Of a DNA stretch of 64,000 nucleotides, positions 52,898-62,924 are shown piece after piece. The number at the start of each line of letters is the position of its first letter. Positions within the stretch are counted from its first letter, which is position 1. The notes beneath the pieces were generated by a model. The model ran no database searches, was not told the DNA's origin, and saw nothing but the letters and a program-made list of their open reading frames with translations. Where the stretch lies: the NCBI RefSeq assembly GCF_014203955.1, contig NZ_JACHKA010000001.1, forward strand, positions 1,426,001 to 1,490,000. Reading direction: 5' to 3'. The position numbers were made by a program, and so were the translations under genes. This stretch comes from Sphingobium lignivorans. GTDB taxonomy: Bacteria > Pseudomonadota > Alphaproteobacteria > Sphingomonadales > Sphingomonadaceae.

Positions 52898-54792
52898 GCC
52901 GCCAGCTCCGCGAGATCGAGGACGAGCAGCACGGTGCCGTCGGCAAGCAGGGAGGTCCCGACGATCGCCGGCAGGCGAGCGATCAGGCCGCGCCGCTCGC
53001 TGACCACGGCATCGAGCCGCTCGCCGAATGCCGCGACGCGGAAGGCGACCGGCTCGCCGGCGGCCTGGCTCACGATCAGGCGCGCATGGCCGGACTGCTC
53101 CCGGGTGCCGCCCAGCGCCTCGCCCAGATCGACCACCGGTACGGTGCGATCGCGGATCACGCAGGCTTCTCCCCGGCCCAGCTGCTGAATTTCGGATGCG
53201 GACAGCCGGACGGTCTCGCCGACCTGATCGAAGGGCACGGCATAGCGCTCGCCCCCGGCATGGATGGTGAGCAGGCGCGTGGTGATGGCGGCGAGGGGAA
53301 GGAGGAGACGGATGGTCGTGCCGGTGCCGACCGCGCTCTCGATCTCGATGGTGCCGTGCAGCCGCTCGACCGCCGCGGAGACGGCATCCATGCCGACACC
53401 GCGTCCCGAAACGTCGGTCACATGCGCAGCCGTGGAGAAGCCGCGGGCAAAGATGAGGCGGATGGCCTGCATGTCGGTGAGGTCGGCTGCATCGGCCGCG
53501 TCGATCAATCCCCGGGCCACCGCACCCGCCCGGATCTGGTCCGCCGATATCCCCCGACCGTCATCCGTAAGGCTGATGACGAGACGCTCCCCCCGCGCCG
53601 CGATAGCGAGCGTGACCTGTCCCTGCGCGGGCTTGCCGGCCGCTGCCCGCTCTTCCGGCGTTTCGAGGCCGTGGTCGATGGCATTGCGCACGAGATGCAG
53701 CAGCGGCTCGAACAGTCCGTCGGCGATCTGCTTGTCGACCCGCGTGTCGTCGCCGGTGAGGGTGAAGTGGAGCGGCTTGCCGAGCGTCGCGCCCAGCTCG
53801 CGCGCAAGGCGGGGCAGCCGCCGCAGGACTGGCTGCAGCGACACCAGCCGGACATCGGCGACGGACTGCCGCAGCGCCGTGCTCGCCCGCTCGATTCCCG
53901 CCTGTGCGCGCCGGAAGGCCATGCCGAGCGCGGGATCCCGCGCGGCGATCTCGCTCGCCAGCGCCTGCAGGGCGTGCACCGCGACGACAAGTTCGCCGGT
54001 CTGGGTCGCGAGCCGATCCAGCCTCGCGCCATCGACGCGGAGCACGGATCCGCCGCTCTCGGCCGTGGCGGCGATGCCGTCCGCCGGGCCGGGGCCGGCG
54101 TCGGGCGTCGCCTCCTGCGCGGCCTCGATTTCGATCTGATCGGGCACGAGCCGGAAGGCGGCGCGCACGCCATCCGGGCTCGCGCTGCTCGTGCCCTCGA
54201 ACCGCACCATGCAGCGGAAAGGATCGAGCAGGTCGAGCGACGGCCATGGCTCTGCCGGCAGCATCTCAAGGGACAGGAGGCCGGGCACGGCGGCCAGGGT
54301 CGCGAGGGGATCCTCCCCGCGAAAGAAACTCTCGGGATCGGGCGTGAAATGGAAGACCGTCGTGGCGCCCGGTTGGGGAGCGTCGGCTCGCTGCACGCGC
54401 GGGGCCTGAGCGGCGCCGTCCAGAGCCAATGCCGTAGCCAGTTGCGCGGCGATGTCTGCCGCATCGTCATCGAGCGCCCCTTGCGCGTCCATGGCGTCGA
54501 TCCACCGATCGACCTGATCGATCACCACGACCAGCGCCTCCATCTGGCGTGCCGACAGCGCCACCCCCGCCCGGCGGGCGCGATCGAGGAGCGTTTCGGC
54601 TGCGTGGAGCAGCGCTTCGGCCGGCGCCATGTCGAACAGCGCGACGGAGCCCTTGAGCGTGTGCGTAGCGCGGAACAGGCTGTCAAAGGCCCGCGCATCC
54701 GCCATGTCCGCCGAAAGAGCGCGCAGATCCCCATGGGCCTGCCCGACGAGATCCCGCCCTTCGATCAGAAACTGTGCGAGCAGATCGTCCAT
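52894..54792 (-). CDS. cheA: Chemotaxis histidine kinase CheA
   Basis: 632 residues. Hpt domain (1-110) with phospho-His44 in FRATHTLKGSVAL. A ~100-residue variable region follows, containing FHFTPDPESFFRGEDPLATL, typical of a CheA inter-domain segment. Next come the dimerisation helices, an HATPase with HLVRNAIDHGLET, DDGRGIS and GRGVGMDAVSAAV, and a C-terminal CheW-like P5 domain with GERYAVPFDQVGETVRL. Overlaps cheR (TGATG) and the STAS gene. Confidence 0.96.
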   Translation of the reverse strand: MDDLLAQFLIEGRDLVGQAHGDLRALSADMADARAFDSLFRATHTLKGSVALFDMAPAEALLHAAETLLDRARRAGVALSARQMEALVVVIDQVDRWIDAMDAQGALDDDAADIAAQLATALALDGAAQAPRVQRADAPQPGATTVFHFTPDPESFFRGEDPLATLAAVPGLLSLEMLPAEPWPSLDLLDPFRCMVRFEGTSSASPDGVRAAFRLVPDQIEIEAAQEATPDAGPGPADGIAATAESGGSVLRVDGARLDRLATQTGELVVAVHALQALASEIAARDPALGMAFRRAQAGIERASTALRQSVADVRLVSLQPVLRRLPRLARELGATLGKPLHFTLTGDDTRVDKQIADGLFEPLLHLVRNAIDHGLETPEERAAAGKPAQGQVTLAIAARGERLVISLTDDGRGISADQIRAGAVARGLIDAADAADLTDMQAIRLIFARGFSTAAHVTDVSGRGVGMDAVSAAVERLHGTIEIESAVGTGTTIRLLLPLAAITTRLLTIHAGGERYAVPFDQVGETVRLSASEIQQLGRGEACVIRDRTVPVVDLGEALGGTREQSGHARLIVSQAAGEPVAFRVAAFGERLDAVVSERRGLIARLPAIVGTSLLADGTVLLVLDLAELAA

Positions 54793-55628
54793 CAGTCGCG
54801 ACGATAGACGATTGCGTCGTCAAGTCGAACCATCGTGAACCGGTCGTCGATCCGGGCCATGGATTCGCTGTGGCCGAGGCACAGATAGCCGCCCGGATGG
54901 AGCGCGGAATGGAGATTGGCCGAGGCACGCTGCCGGGCGCTCTCGTCGAAATAGATCAGAAGGTTGCGGCAGAGGATGACATCGAAGCGGCCAAGCGCCT
55001 CCACGGATGCCGTATCGATCAGATTGGCTTCCCTGAAGATCACGGATTCGCGCAGATCCTCGATGATCCGGTAATGATCCTGTTGCTCAGGCTCGAAATA
55101 GGCCTGCCGCGCGGCATAAGGCAGGCGCGCGAGAGAGCGCGCGCCATAGCGCCCCGCCCGGGCTGCGGCGATCGCATCGCTGTCGATGTCCGAGCCCACG
55201 ATCTCGACATGATAAGCATCCACCAGCGGCCAGTGCTCCAGCAGCCAGATCGCGATCGAGTAGGGCTCTTCTCCGGTGGAACAGGGCATCGACCAGATCC
55301 GCAGCAGGTCGCCGGGGCGCTTGGTGCGGGCGATGGCGGGGAGGATCGCATTGCTCAGGGCCGCGAACTGATAGGTCTCGCGATAGAAATAGGTCTCGTT
55401 GACCGTGAAGGCATTGATGAGCGACCGGCGCTCGGCCGTGTCATGCAGCAGGGTGGTGAGATACTCGTCCACCTCGGGACTGGCGGTCCGGCGCATGCGC
55501 TCGGCGACCCTGCGTTCCACATAATAACGTTTCTTCTCGCCGAAGATCATGCCGGTCCAGCGATGAAGCAGGTCGCCGAGCCGGGCGAGCTGGTCCCCGG
55601 TCAGCAGCGGCGGCTGGTCATCGCTCAT
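54792..55628 (-). CDS. cheR: Chemotaxis protein methyltransferase CheR
   Basis: 278 residues from ATG 55628, overlapping the cheB stop (ATGA). SAM-dependent methylation of receptor glutamates. The N-terminal CheR domain (YYVERRVAERMRR) precedes a methyltransferase core with NETYFYRETYQF, IWSMPCSTGEEPYSIAI, VGSDIDSDAIAAARAGRYG and FDVILCRNLLIYFDE. No C-terminal TPR or pentapeptide-binding extension. Confidence 0.96.
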   Translation of the reverse strand: MSDDQPPLLTGDQLARLGDLLHRWTGMIFGEKKRYYVERRVAERMRRTASPEVDEYLTTLLHDTAERRSLINAFTVNETYFYRETYQFAALSNAILPAIARTKRPGDLLRIWSMPCSTGEEPYSIAIWLLEHWPLVDAYHVEIVGSDIDSDAIAAARAGRYGARSLARLPYAARQAYFEPEQQDHYRIIEDLRESVIFREANLIDTASVEALGRFDVILCRNLLIYFDESARQRASANLHSALHPGGYLCLGHSESMARIDDRFTMVRLDDAIVYRRD

Positions 55629-56707
55629 CCGACGGCCCAATCGATGAGCTGCGGCGCGATCTCCGGCAACGGCAGAATGAGATCGGCGCCCTCAAGCGCG
55701 ACCAGCGCGCCGGGCATGCCCCACACGACCGATGTCCCGGCATCCTGCGCGATGACATGGCCGCCACCCTGGCGCAGCGCCGCCATGGCTTTCGCGCCGT
55801 CCGAGCCCATGCCGGTCATCAGGACGCCGACCAGAGCCTGCGCACCCAGCGCCGCGATGGCGCTCTCGACGAGACGGTCCGTGTTCGGATGCCAGTGCAG
55901 ATCGGGGCGGGCAGGTGCGGGCATGGCGACGACCCCGGCGGAGCGCCGCGAAACCAGCAGGTCGGCATCGCCCCGGCCGATATAGGCGTGTCCAGGCTGC
56001 AGCGGCGTGGGCCGCGTCACTTCCACCACGCTGATCGCGCAGCGCCCGTCGAGGCGGCGCGCGAGGGGCCCCGTGAAGCTGCGGGGCATGTGCTGCGCGA
56101 TGACGATGGGCCAGGGGAAGTCGGCAGGAATGGGCTCGAGCAGGACGTCGAGGGCGGGGGGGCCGCCTGTCGAGACGCCGACCAGCACGGCCGCGACACC
56201 TTCGAGCTTGCCGCTGGCTTTTCGTCTGGCGGCGCGCTTTGCTGGCCGGGCGGGTCGCGGCGGCCTTGCCGTGCGCAGGCGCACCCGGTCGGTGAGGCGT
56301 GTGGCGCGCGACAGTCGCGCGCCTGCAGCCGCCCGCACTTTCTGCACCAGCAGGGCCGCGACATTGTCGATTTCGAGCGAGAGCGGCCCGCGCGGCTTGG
56401 CGACGAAATCGACCGCGCCGAGCGAGAGCGCTTCGAGCGTTTCCTCGGCGCCCTCCTCGGTCAGCGAGGAGACCATGACCACCGGGGTCGGCCGCTCGAC
56501 CATGATCCGGTCAAGGCAGGCAAGGCCGTCGAGGCCCGGCATGTGAATGTCCAGCGTCACCACGTCGGGCGCGAAGGCATGCAATTGTTCGAGCGCCTCG
56601 CCGCCATCGCGGGCGACGGCGAGATCAAAGCCGCCGGCCTCGACGAAAATCTCCGTCAGGAGCTTCCGCATCAGCGGGGAATCGTCAACGATGAGGAGTT
56701 TGGTCAC
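55625..56707 (-). CDS. cheB: Chemotaxis protein-glutamate methylesterase CheB
   Basis: 360 residues. Receiver domain with Asp53 (VVTLDIHMPGLDG), a basic Ala/Arg/Pro linker (~140-170), and a methylesterase domain with the catalytic Ser/His/Asp: GVSTGGPPALDVLL, VIAQHMPRSFTG and LMTGMGSDGAKAM. Reverses CheR methylation under CheA control. Four-base overlaps with both neighbours. Confidence 0.96.
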   Translation of the reverse strand: MTKLLIVDDSPLMRKLLTEIFVEAGGFDLAVARDGGEALEQLHAFAPDVVTLDIHMPGLDGLACLDRIMVERPTPVVMVSSLTEEGAEETLEALSLGAVDFVAKPRGPLSLEIDNVAALLVQKVRAAAGARLSRATRLTDRVRLRTARPPRPARPAKRAARRKASGKLEGVAAVLVGVSTGGPPALDVLLEPIPADFPWPIVIAQHMPRSFTGPLARRLDGRCAISVVEVTRPTPLQPGHAYIGRGDADLLVSRRSAGVVAMPAPARPDLHWHPNTDRLVESAIAALGAQALVGVLMTGMGSDGAKAMAALRQGGGHVIAQDAGTSVVWGMPGALVALEGADLILPLPEIAPQLIDWAVG

Positions 56708-58074
56708 GCGGGTTCGGCCAGTGTCCGCTCGAAGGCCTGCAGCAGATCGGCCTCGACCTGATCGAACAGCGCATCGGCCGACAGGACGAGCGCGAACCGC
56801 TCCCCGCCATCCAGCGCGAGCACGCGCTCGAACGGCCGGGTGCGGCTGGTGCCAAGGCTGCCTGCGGCGCGCAGCAGCGCGGCCGGGGCGCGGACGATGC
56901 CTGCCACTTCATCGACTTTCAGTCCGGCGGGGGCACCAGCAATGCGGCACAGGAGAATGGCTCCGCCACGCACGGGACGGGCGACTTCTCCCAGATGGAC
57001 CGGCAAGTCGACGATCGGGCAGGACTCGCCGCGCAGTCGGCCGAGCCCGGCCAGGAAATCCGGTGCGCCCGGCAGGCGCGTGATCCTCTCGGGGACGCGC
57101 GCGACACCGTCGATCGCCGCCAGGGGGAAACCGAGCCGGTGGCCGCCGACGCGCACCAGCAGCAGCGCTTCGGTTTCGATCTCTGGCCCGGGTGCCGCCG
57201 ATGCTTCCGGACGGGCGGGCGCGAGGCGCGCGATCTGGTCGCGGCTGAGCAGGTCCCCTGCGGCGAGGACGGAGACGAGCCGTTCCCCGGCAACCGGCCG
57301 ATAGATGCCCGCGACCACCGCCTCGGCCTCTCCGCGCAGCAGAGCCGCCGGCACGGGATCGATGCGCGAAACCGGGGCATGGATCACGCGATCCACCGCA
57401 TCGACCAGCAGGCCGACGCGCTGCTGCCCGATCACCGCGACCAGAATGCGCGCCCCGCTGGCATCACCGCGCGGCAAGGCCAGCAGCGCCGCCAGCGACA
57501 GCAAGGGCAGAAGGCCGCCGCGATAATCGAGCGTGCCGAGCGCGACACCGTCGCTGCGGGGAAGGCTGGCAATGGCCTCGGGGACGCGCAGCACCTGCTC
57601 GATCTCGTCGAGCGGCAGGGCGAAATGCTGGTCGCCGAGCATGAAGCGCAGGAGCGGCAGGCGATCCTCGTCCTGCGCCATTTCGCGAGCCCGGGTTGCA
57701 GTCGGAGCCCGGCCGCCAAGCGTCCTGCGGTCCGTGAAGATCTCGGCGAGGCGCGTTTCGAGCGGGGGGCATTCCGGCGCATCGTCCGGCCCGACCACGC
57801 CCTCGACCGCGTCGATCGCCAGTGCGAAGCGGCTGCTGCTCTCGATCAGCAGGAGCCGGCCGGGCGCGCCCTCCGGCCGGTCCAGCAGACGCGACAGGGC
57901 AATGACGGGCGTGGCTTCCCCGCGAAGATTGGCCAGCCCGATCAGCGCGGGCGGGGCGAGCGGCACCGCCGTGAGAGCGGGCAGGGGAGCCACCGCGCGC
58001 ACCTGCGCGGCCGGTATGCCATAGCGCACGCCGCCGGCATGAAAGGCAAGCAATGGCTCGGCGGCCTGCGCCAT
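56704..58074 (-). CDS. cheW: Multi-domain CheW coupling protein (three CheW domains)
   Basis: 456 residues, three times the usual CheW length. Domain 1 (~5-130) has LAFHAGGVRYGIPAAQVRAV and LIGLANLRGEATPVIAL. Domain 2 (~138-270) has LRFMLGDQHFALPLDEIEQV and LGTLDYRGGLLPLLSL. Domain 3 (~303-450) has LLVRVGGHRLGFPLAAIDGV and AGLGRLRGESCPIVDL. Each keeps the hydrophobic core and the LRG/YRG-type turn. This is the only CheW in the operon and would link receptor and CheA. Overlaps mcp and cheB. Confidence 0.9.
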   Translation of the reverse strand: MAQAAEPLLAFHAGGVRYGIPAAQVRAVAPLPALTAVPLAPPALIGLANLRGEATPVIALSRLLDRPEGAPGRLLLIESSSRFALAIDAVEGVVGPDDAPECPPLETRLAEIFTDRRTLGGRAPTATRAREMAQDEDRLPLLRFMLGDQHFALPLDEIEQVLRVPEAIASLPRSDGVALGTLDYRGGLLPLLSLAALLALPRGDASGARILVAVIGQQRVGLLVDAVDRVIHAPVSRIDPVPAALLRGEAEAVVAGIYRPVAGERLVSVLAAGDLLSRDQIARLAPARPEASAAPGPEIETEALLLVRVGGHRLGFPLAAIDGVARVPERITRLPGAPDFLAGLGRLRGESCPIVDLPVHLGEVARPVRGGAILLCRIAGAPAGLKVDEVAGIVRAPAALLRAAGSLGTSRTRPFERVLALDGGERFALVLSADALFDQVEADLLQAFERTLAEPA

Positions 58075-59990
58075 CAGCCTTGCGCGCCGACCAGCGATGC
58101 CGCGAGCGCTGCAATATCCTCGATGGCCGCGGCAAGATCCTCGGCGACCTGCGCCTGCTGCGCCGCGGCCGAACCGGCCTCGCGCGCGGCCGTCGCGGCG
58201 AGTTCGGCTGCCATGGCGATCTGGTCGCAGCCCTGCCGGACCTCGGTCGCCGAGCGAAGGATCGCATCGGCGCGGTCCAATATCGCCTCATTGGCGCCGC
58301 GCGCGTTTCCGAGATCGAGAGTCATGGCGTCGAAGCGCTGGATCATCGCTTCGTTGCGGCCGATCTCGGCTTCGCTTGCCGCCATGCTCTGGTCCAGATC
58401 GCGCTGCGCCGTAGCGAGCTGGTCCTGGATGGAGCGCACGACATCCTTGGCATCCTCGGCATTGGCCGCGCCTTCACGCGCGAGCTTGCGGATGTCGGCG
58501 GTGACCGTCGCGAAACCCGCGCCCGCCTCGCCAGCCCGCGAGGCTTCCACCGTTCCGCTGACCGCGAGCATGTTGGTCTGCAGCGCGACCAGAGCGAGCC
58601 CGTCGCCGATCTTCTCGATCTTGCGGGCCGTGGCGCCGGCCGTCGCGAGTTGCTGCAGGACAGCCCGCGTCTCGGCCACGCCATCGGAGACATTGGCGGC
58701 CAGCGTTCCCACGCCGCTGCGCGCTTCGGTGACCCGCGTCACAAGGTCGCGGACGGTAGCGGACGCGTCGCTGGCGAGGCCATGCGCGCGCCCCGCACTG
58801 CTCTCGATCTGCGCCATTGCCGTGCTGGCCTGCAGGGTCGCGGCGCTCTGCACCTGGGCCCCGCGCGCGATCTGCTCCAGCGCCACGAGGATCTGGCTGG
58901 AGGCGCCGGAGAGCTCCTGCACCATGGCGGAGAGCTGCTCGGCGGCCGTCGCGACCTGCTCGATCAGCGTCTGATCGCCTTCGCTCGCTTCCAGGCCGTT
59001 GGTCAGCTCGCCGAGCGCCTCGGCAATCTGCTGGCTCTGGTCCAGCGAAGCGGCCTGCTGCTCCATGGCCTGCTGCGCCTCGGCCCCGGCGGCGGATTGC
59101 TCCTCCGCCGCGCTGGCCACCTGCTCGGCGCCCCGTTCCGCTTCGTTGGCGGCGATAGTCGCTTCTCCCGCCGCCGCCGCAATCGCCCGGGCGCCGGCCA
59201 GCAGCGCGTCGAGCTGGCCGCGCCCCTCCTGCAACGACGCGGAGATCGCGGCACCATTCGCGGCCTCGCGCGTCGCCGCTTGCGATATGGCGCGGATACG
59301 GTCCGCCGCGTTGCGAATTTCCGTCACGATATCGGTGGCGAGCTGGCGAATGTCGCGGGCGCTCTTGTCCGACGTGTCGGCGAGCTCGCGCACTTCGTCC
59401 GCGACGATGGCGAATCCCTTGCCGCCGTCTCCCGCGCGCACGGCCTCGATGGAGGCATTGAGCGCCAGCATGCCGGTCTGCTCGGAAATGTCGCTCACCG
59501 TCTCGCCCACCGCCGCGATGCGATCGGCGGCGGCCTCCAGCCGCTCGATGATCGCGACCGAACCCAGCTGGCGGCGCGCGTTGAGGGCGATGGCCGATAT
59601 GGAGGCATCGATCTGCATCGCCGCATCGCTGAACCCGGCCTGCAGCATTTCGGTCTGGCGCAGCGCGGCGCCGGCCTGCTCGGCCGCATGCGCAAAGGCC
59701 CCGCGCAGCTCGCTGATTGACCCGAGCGATTCCTGCGCCGCTCCCGCCGCTTCCTCGGCCCCGGTGGAAATCTGATCGACGGCGCGCTGGAGTTCTCCCG
59801 CCGCCGCCGCTGCTTCGCCAAGGCCGCTGGCCAGCTCCTGCGTCGCCTGATCGATGCGATCGACCGCGCTGGTCGCGCGGCGCGACCGGGGCTTGCGCGA
59901 GGGGGAAGGCTGGGCCGGCGTGGATTCGCCCGGTGGCGCTTTCGCCATGGAGCCGCGCTTTGCGAGCGTGGCCTTCTTCACCAATGCCAT
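58074..59990 (-). CDS. Cytoplasmic methyl-accepting chemotaxis protein with two signalling tips
   Basis: 638 residues from ATG 59990. No membrane helix. Residues 1-40 are basic and proline-rich; the rest is Ala-rich coiled coil with no recognisable sensor domain. Two receptor hairpin tips are visible: 166-214 ([20 protein letters not shown], then [18 protein letters not shown]) and ~460-515 ([20 protein letters not shown], then [17 protein letters not shown]). Ordinary receptors have one. First gene of the chemosensory operon; TGATG overlap with cheW. Confidence 0.9.
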   Translation of the reverse strand: MALVKKATLAKRGSMAKAPPGESTPAQPSPSRKPRSRRATSAVDRIDQATQELASGLGEAAAAAGELQRAVDQISTGAEEAAGAAQESLGSISELRGAFAHAAEQAGAALRQTEMLQAGFSDAAMQIDASISAIALNARRQLGSVAIIERLEAAADRIAAVGETVSDISEQTGMLALNASIEAVRAGDGGKGFAIVADEVRELADTSDKSARDIRQLATDIVTEIRNAADRIRAISQAATREAANGAAISASLQEGRGQLDALLAGARAIAAAAGEATIAANEAERGAEQVASAAEEQSAAGAEAQQAMEQQAASLDQSQQIAEALGELTNGLEASEGDQTLIEQVATAAEQLSAMVQELSGASSQILVALEQIARGAQVQSAATLQASTAMAQIESSAGRAHGLASDASATVRDLVTRVTEARSGVGTLAANVSDGVAETRAVLQQLATAGATARKIEKIGDGLALVALQTNMLAVSGTVEASRAGEAGAGFATVTADIRKLAREGAANAEDAKDVVRSIQDQLATAQRDLDQSMAASEAEIGRNEAMIQRFDAMTLDLGNARGANEAILDRADAILRSATEVRQGCDQIAMAAELAATAAREAGSAAAQQAQVAEDLAAAIEDIAALAASLVGAQG

Positions 59991-60205
59991 GGTTCGTTCG
60001 TCTTCCATTCGATGCGGAAAGAGTGGAGCCCGATGGCGCTTTCCAAACGCGCCATTGCTTGCGAGCGCAGTCCGAGCGAAGGGCAGGGACCATGCGGGGT
60101 TCCAAGCATCACGATTAATCCCGGCTAGTGCAAGTGCGTTTGTCGGCGGGGTGGTGGTGAGATGGGGCGGGACCGGCACATTCCATCGACATCCGCAGAG
60201 GGACT

Positions 60206-60292
60206 TTCGGTTCCAGCCGGCCGGACCCGGCGGTGTTCAAGGCAGCTGGATCCCGGATCGAGTCCGGGATGACGTCGTGCGTGACAAGATAG
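60206..60292. repeat. Palindromic repeat family A, copy 4 (partial)
   Basis: CTTTCGGTTCCAGCCGGCC leads to GTTCAAGGCAGCTGGATCCC, then GGATCGAGTCCGGGATGACG and a tail ending GTGACAAGATAGG. It matches the second half of the 9523 copy in the same orientation. It lies upstream of the chemosensory operon, beyond the S9 peptidase stop. Confidence 0.8.
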
Positions 60293-60399
60293 GCTCGCTC
60301 GTTTGCGGGCCTTCACCTCCTCGGCCGACCGGCAGGCGGTGCTGCGCCCGGGGCGGCACCGCGCCGCAGATGCGTCAGGGCTGCTTTCCGGACGGGCGC

Positions 60400-62736
60400 T
60401 CAGTGGGCGGCGGGCACGGTTCCGCCCGGGGCCGATGCCGGCATCCTGTTCCAGTCCGGCGTGCCGACGCCGGCGAGGTGGCGGAGGAAATAATCATAAT
60501 GGCGGCGCAGGCCGTAATCGACGGGCCCCACCGAGCGCAGCACGCCATGCTCGCCGCCGGGCACAGTGAGCATGTCGAAATCCTTGCCCGCGCGGATGAG
60601 CGCGTCGGCCACCTGATAGGTCGATGCGGGATCGACGTTCATGTCGAGCTCGCCGACGACCAGCATCAGCTTGCCCTGGAGGCGCCAGGCATTATCCACG
60701 CCGGAGGAGGCAGCGTAGCTCTCGTCGAGCGGCCAGCCCATCCACGCCTCGTTCCAGCTGATCTTGTCCATGCGATTGTCGTGGCAGCCATTATAGGCGA
60801 TGCCCACCTTGTAGAATTCGGGATGGAAAAGCATCGCCATCAGCGTGTTCTGGCCGCCTGCCGAGCCGCCATAGATGCCGACACGGTCGATGTCGTACCA
60901 GCTGTATTTCGCGGCTGCGGCCTTGTGCCACAGGATGCGGTCGGCAAGGCCGGTGTCGCCGATGTTCTTCCAGGCGACGTCATGGAAGGCCTTGGAACGG
61001 TTGAGCGTGCCCATGCCGTCCATCATCACGACGATGAAGCCGAGATCGGCGAGCGACTGCATGCCGATCGTCTTGTCGCCGCTGGACTGGTAGCCGAACG
61101 GCCACCATTTCTTGGGCACGAAGCTGGAATGCGGGCCCGCATAGATGTTCTCGACGACGGGATATGTCTTGTTGGGATCGAAATCGCGCGGGCGCACGAT
61201 CACGCCGTAAATGTCCGTCTTGCCGTCTCGGCCCTTGGCGACGAAGGCCTCGGGAGCCTTGAAACCGGCCGCGACGAGGCGGCTGATGTCGGCCTTCTCG
61301 ACCGTGGCGACCAGCGATCCGTCGCTGGTGCGGCGGAGCTCGGAAACCGGCGGCAGGTCGATGCGGGAATAAGTGTCGACATACATCGACATGTCCGGCG
61401 AAAATGCGACGTCGTGATAAGCATCGACCGTGGTCATCGGGGTCAGGTTCCGCCCGTCGAAGTCGACGCGGTAATAATGCTGGAGATAGGGGTCCTCGCC
61501 CGGCCGCATGCCGCCGGCAGCGAACCAGATCTGCCGCTTCGCATCGTCCACCTTCACCACTTCGCGCACGACCCAGTCGCCCCGGGTTATCTGGTTCTTC
61601 ACTTTCCCGGTGCGGCCGTCGATCAGGTACAGGTGGTTCCAGCCGTCGCGTTCCGACATCCAGATCACCTCGGCACCCAACTCGCTGACTTCATGGTAGA
61701 ACTCGCGGCCGGAGCCGGTGTTGATGAAGGTTTTGGCGCGCTCCTCCACCGCCGCGCGCGGCGTGCCGTCCCGCGCATCGACTTCGATCAGGCGACCCAC
61801 CTGATGGCCGCGCTGATCGAAGGTGAAGCTGAAGCTGGCGCTGTCCTTGCGCCACTTGAACTTGCCCATGCGATAGGGATTGGCGAACAGCGCCTCGGGA
61901 ATGGCGATATGCTTGCCGGTCTCCGCGTGAAAGAGCACCGGCCGGTCGATGTCCACCGGATCGCCGGGCTTGGGATAAAGCTGCACGATCACTTTCGGCT
62001 GGACCTGATCGCTCGGCGACGTGATGACGCGCGTCACTTCGCGGCGATAGCCCGGGATCACGCGATAGGCGGCGAGCTTCTTCGAATTCGGCGACCAGAC
62101 GATGGATTCCGGATCGTAGAAATTGGCCTCCGACCCATCGAAGCTGATCCGCTTCCATTGGCCGCCGACGGGACGGATCGCGATGTTGAAATTCTCGACA
62201 TAGGCTTCCCACTTGCCGTCCGGGGAGCGGCGCGGCGTGTTGATCGCCGGGACCGTCAGGTCGCGTACGACGCCGAAACCGCGCGGCTGGCTGGTGCGCG
62301 GTGCCTGCGCGCAGACCGAGTCCGCGATGGTGCAGCGCCAGCCTTCCTCGGCGTAGCGGAATTCGAAAGCCTTGCCGTCCGCCGTGTAGCTGATCCGCTC
62401 GAAGGGCAGGCGCAGCGGCTCGAATGTCTGGTTCATCGCCTTGCTGAGCGAAGCGGCGATGGCCGTCTGGTCGAAGGCCGCGCGCCGGCTGTTCGTGGCG
62501 CTGTCATAAGTGACGAAAACGAAGCCGCCCTCCACCGTCTTGCGATAGGTGAAGCCCTGGCCGCCGGGCAGCCATTGGGCCGGCTCGGCGACGTCGCGAG
62601 TCAGGTAGAGCCAGGACTCCTGGAGCTGAACCGAGCGCTGGATATCCTCCGCGCTCACCTGCGCGGCAGCCGGCGCGACGCTCGCGAAGGCCAGAAGGGG
62701 CGCCATGGCTATCAATGCCAGCCGGTTCATTGTCAT
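60400..62736 (-). CDS. S9 family peptidase, dipeptidyl-peptidase IV-like
   Basis: 778 residues from ATG 62736 with AGGGG five bases upstream; in-frame ATGs at 62751, 62739 and 62730 differ little. Signal peptide to APAAAQ. Residues ~40-520 form the N-terminal beta-propeller (DPP4_N). The alpha/beta hydrolase domain has the nucleophile in YGGSAGGQNTLMAM (~622), Asp in VGELDMNVD (~695) and His in VPGGEHGV (~727). A periplasmic exopeptidase releasing dipeptides is likely. Confidence 0.92.
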   Translation of the reverse strand: MTMNRLALIAMAPLLAFASVAPAAAQVSAEDIQRSVQLQESWLYLTRDVAEPAQWLPGGQGFTYRKTVEGGFVFVTYDSATNSRRAAFDQTAIAASLSKAMNQTFEPLRLPFERISYTADGKAFEFRYAEEGWRCTIADSVCAQAPRTSQPRGFGVVRDLTVPAINTPRRSPDGKWEAYVENFNIAIRPVGGQWKRISFDGSEANFYDPESIVWSPNSKKLAAYRVIPGYRREVTRVITSPSDQVQPKVIVQLYPKPGDPVDIDRPVLFHAETGKHIAIPEALFANPYRMGKFKWRKDSASFSFTFDQRGHQVGRLIEVDARDGTPRAAVEERAKTFINTGSGREFYHEVSELGAEVIWMSERDGWNHLYLIDGRTGKVKNQITRGDWVVREVVKVDDAKRQIWFAAGGMRPGEDPYLQHYYRVDFDGRNLTPMTTVDAYHDVAFSPDMSMYVDTYSRIDLPPVSELRRTSDGSLVATVEKADISRLVAAGFKAPEAFVAKGRDGKTDIYGVIVRPRDFDPNKTYPVVENIYAGPHSSFVPKKWWPFGYQSSGDKTIGMQSLADLGFIVVMMDGMGTLNRSKAFHDVAWKNIGDTGLADRILWHKAAAAKYSWYDIDRVGIYGGSAGGQNTLMAMLFHPEFYKVGIAYNGCHDNRMDKISWNEAWMGWPLDESYAASSGVDNAWRLQGKLMLVVGELDMNVDPASTYQVADALIRAGKDFDMLTVPGGEHGVLRSVGPVDYGLRRHYDYFLRHLAGVGTPDWNRMPASAPGGTVPAAH

Positions 62737-62813
62737 CATTGCCCCTGTCATATGTTTGGCGCGAATTCGTATGCAATATACGATTATTTAGCAAGGCGGA
62801 TGTGGGACCTCAG

Positions 62814-62864
62814 GCGGTTTGGAGAAAGAGGAGAAGCAGGATCCCGGATCGAGTCCGGGATGAC
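62814..62864. repeat. Palindromic repeat family A, copy 5 (partial)
   Basis: CGGTTTGGAGAAAGAGGAGA, then AGCAGGATCCCGGATCGAGTCCGGGATGACG. It matches the end of the 33187 copy. It lies in the gap between mrpG and the S9 peptidase. Confidence 0.8.
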
Positions 62865-62924
62865 GCGGGAAATGGCTGAAAAACGCGCTTCTCTCGCGAC
62901 AAGTCCGCGAACTTGTCTTCGCCG

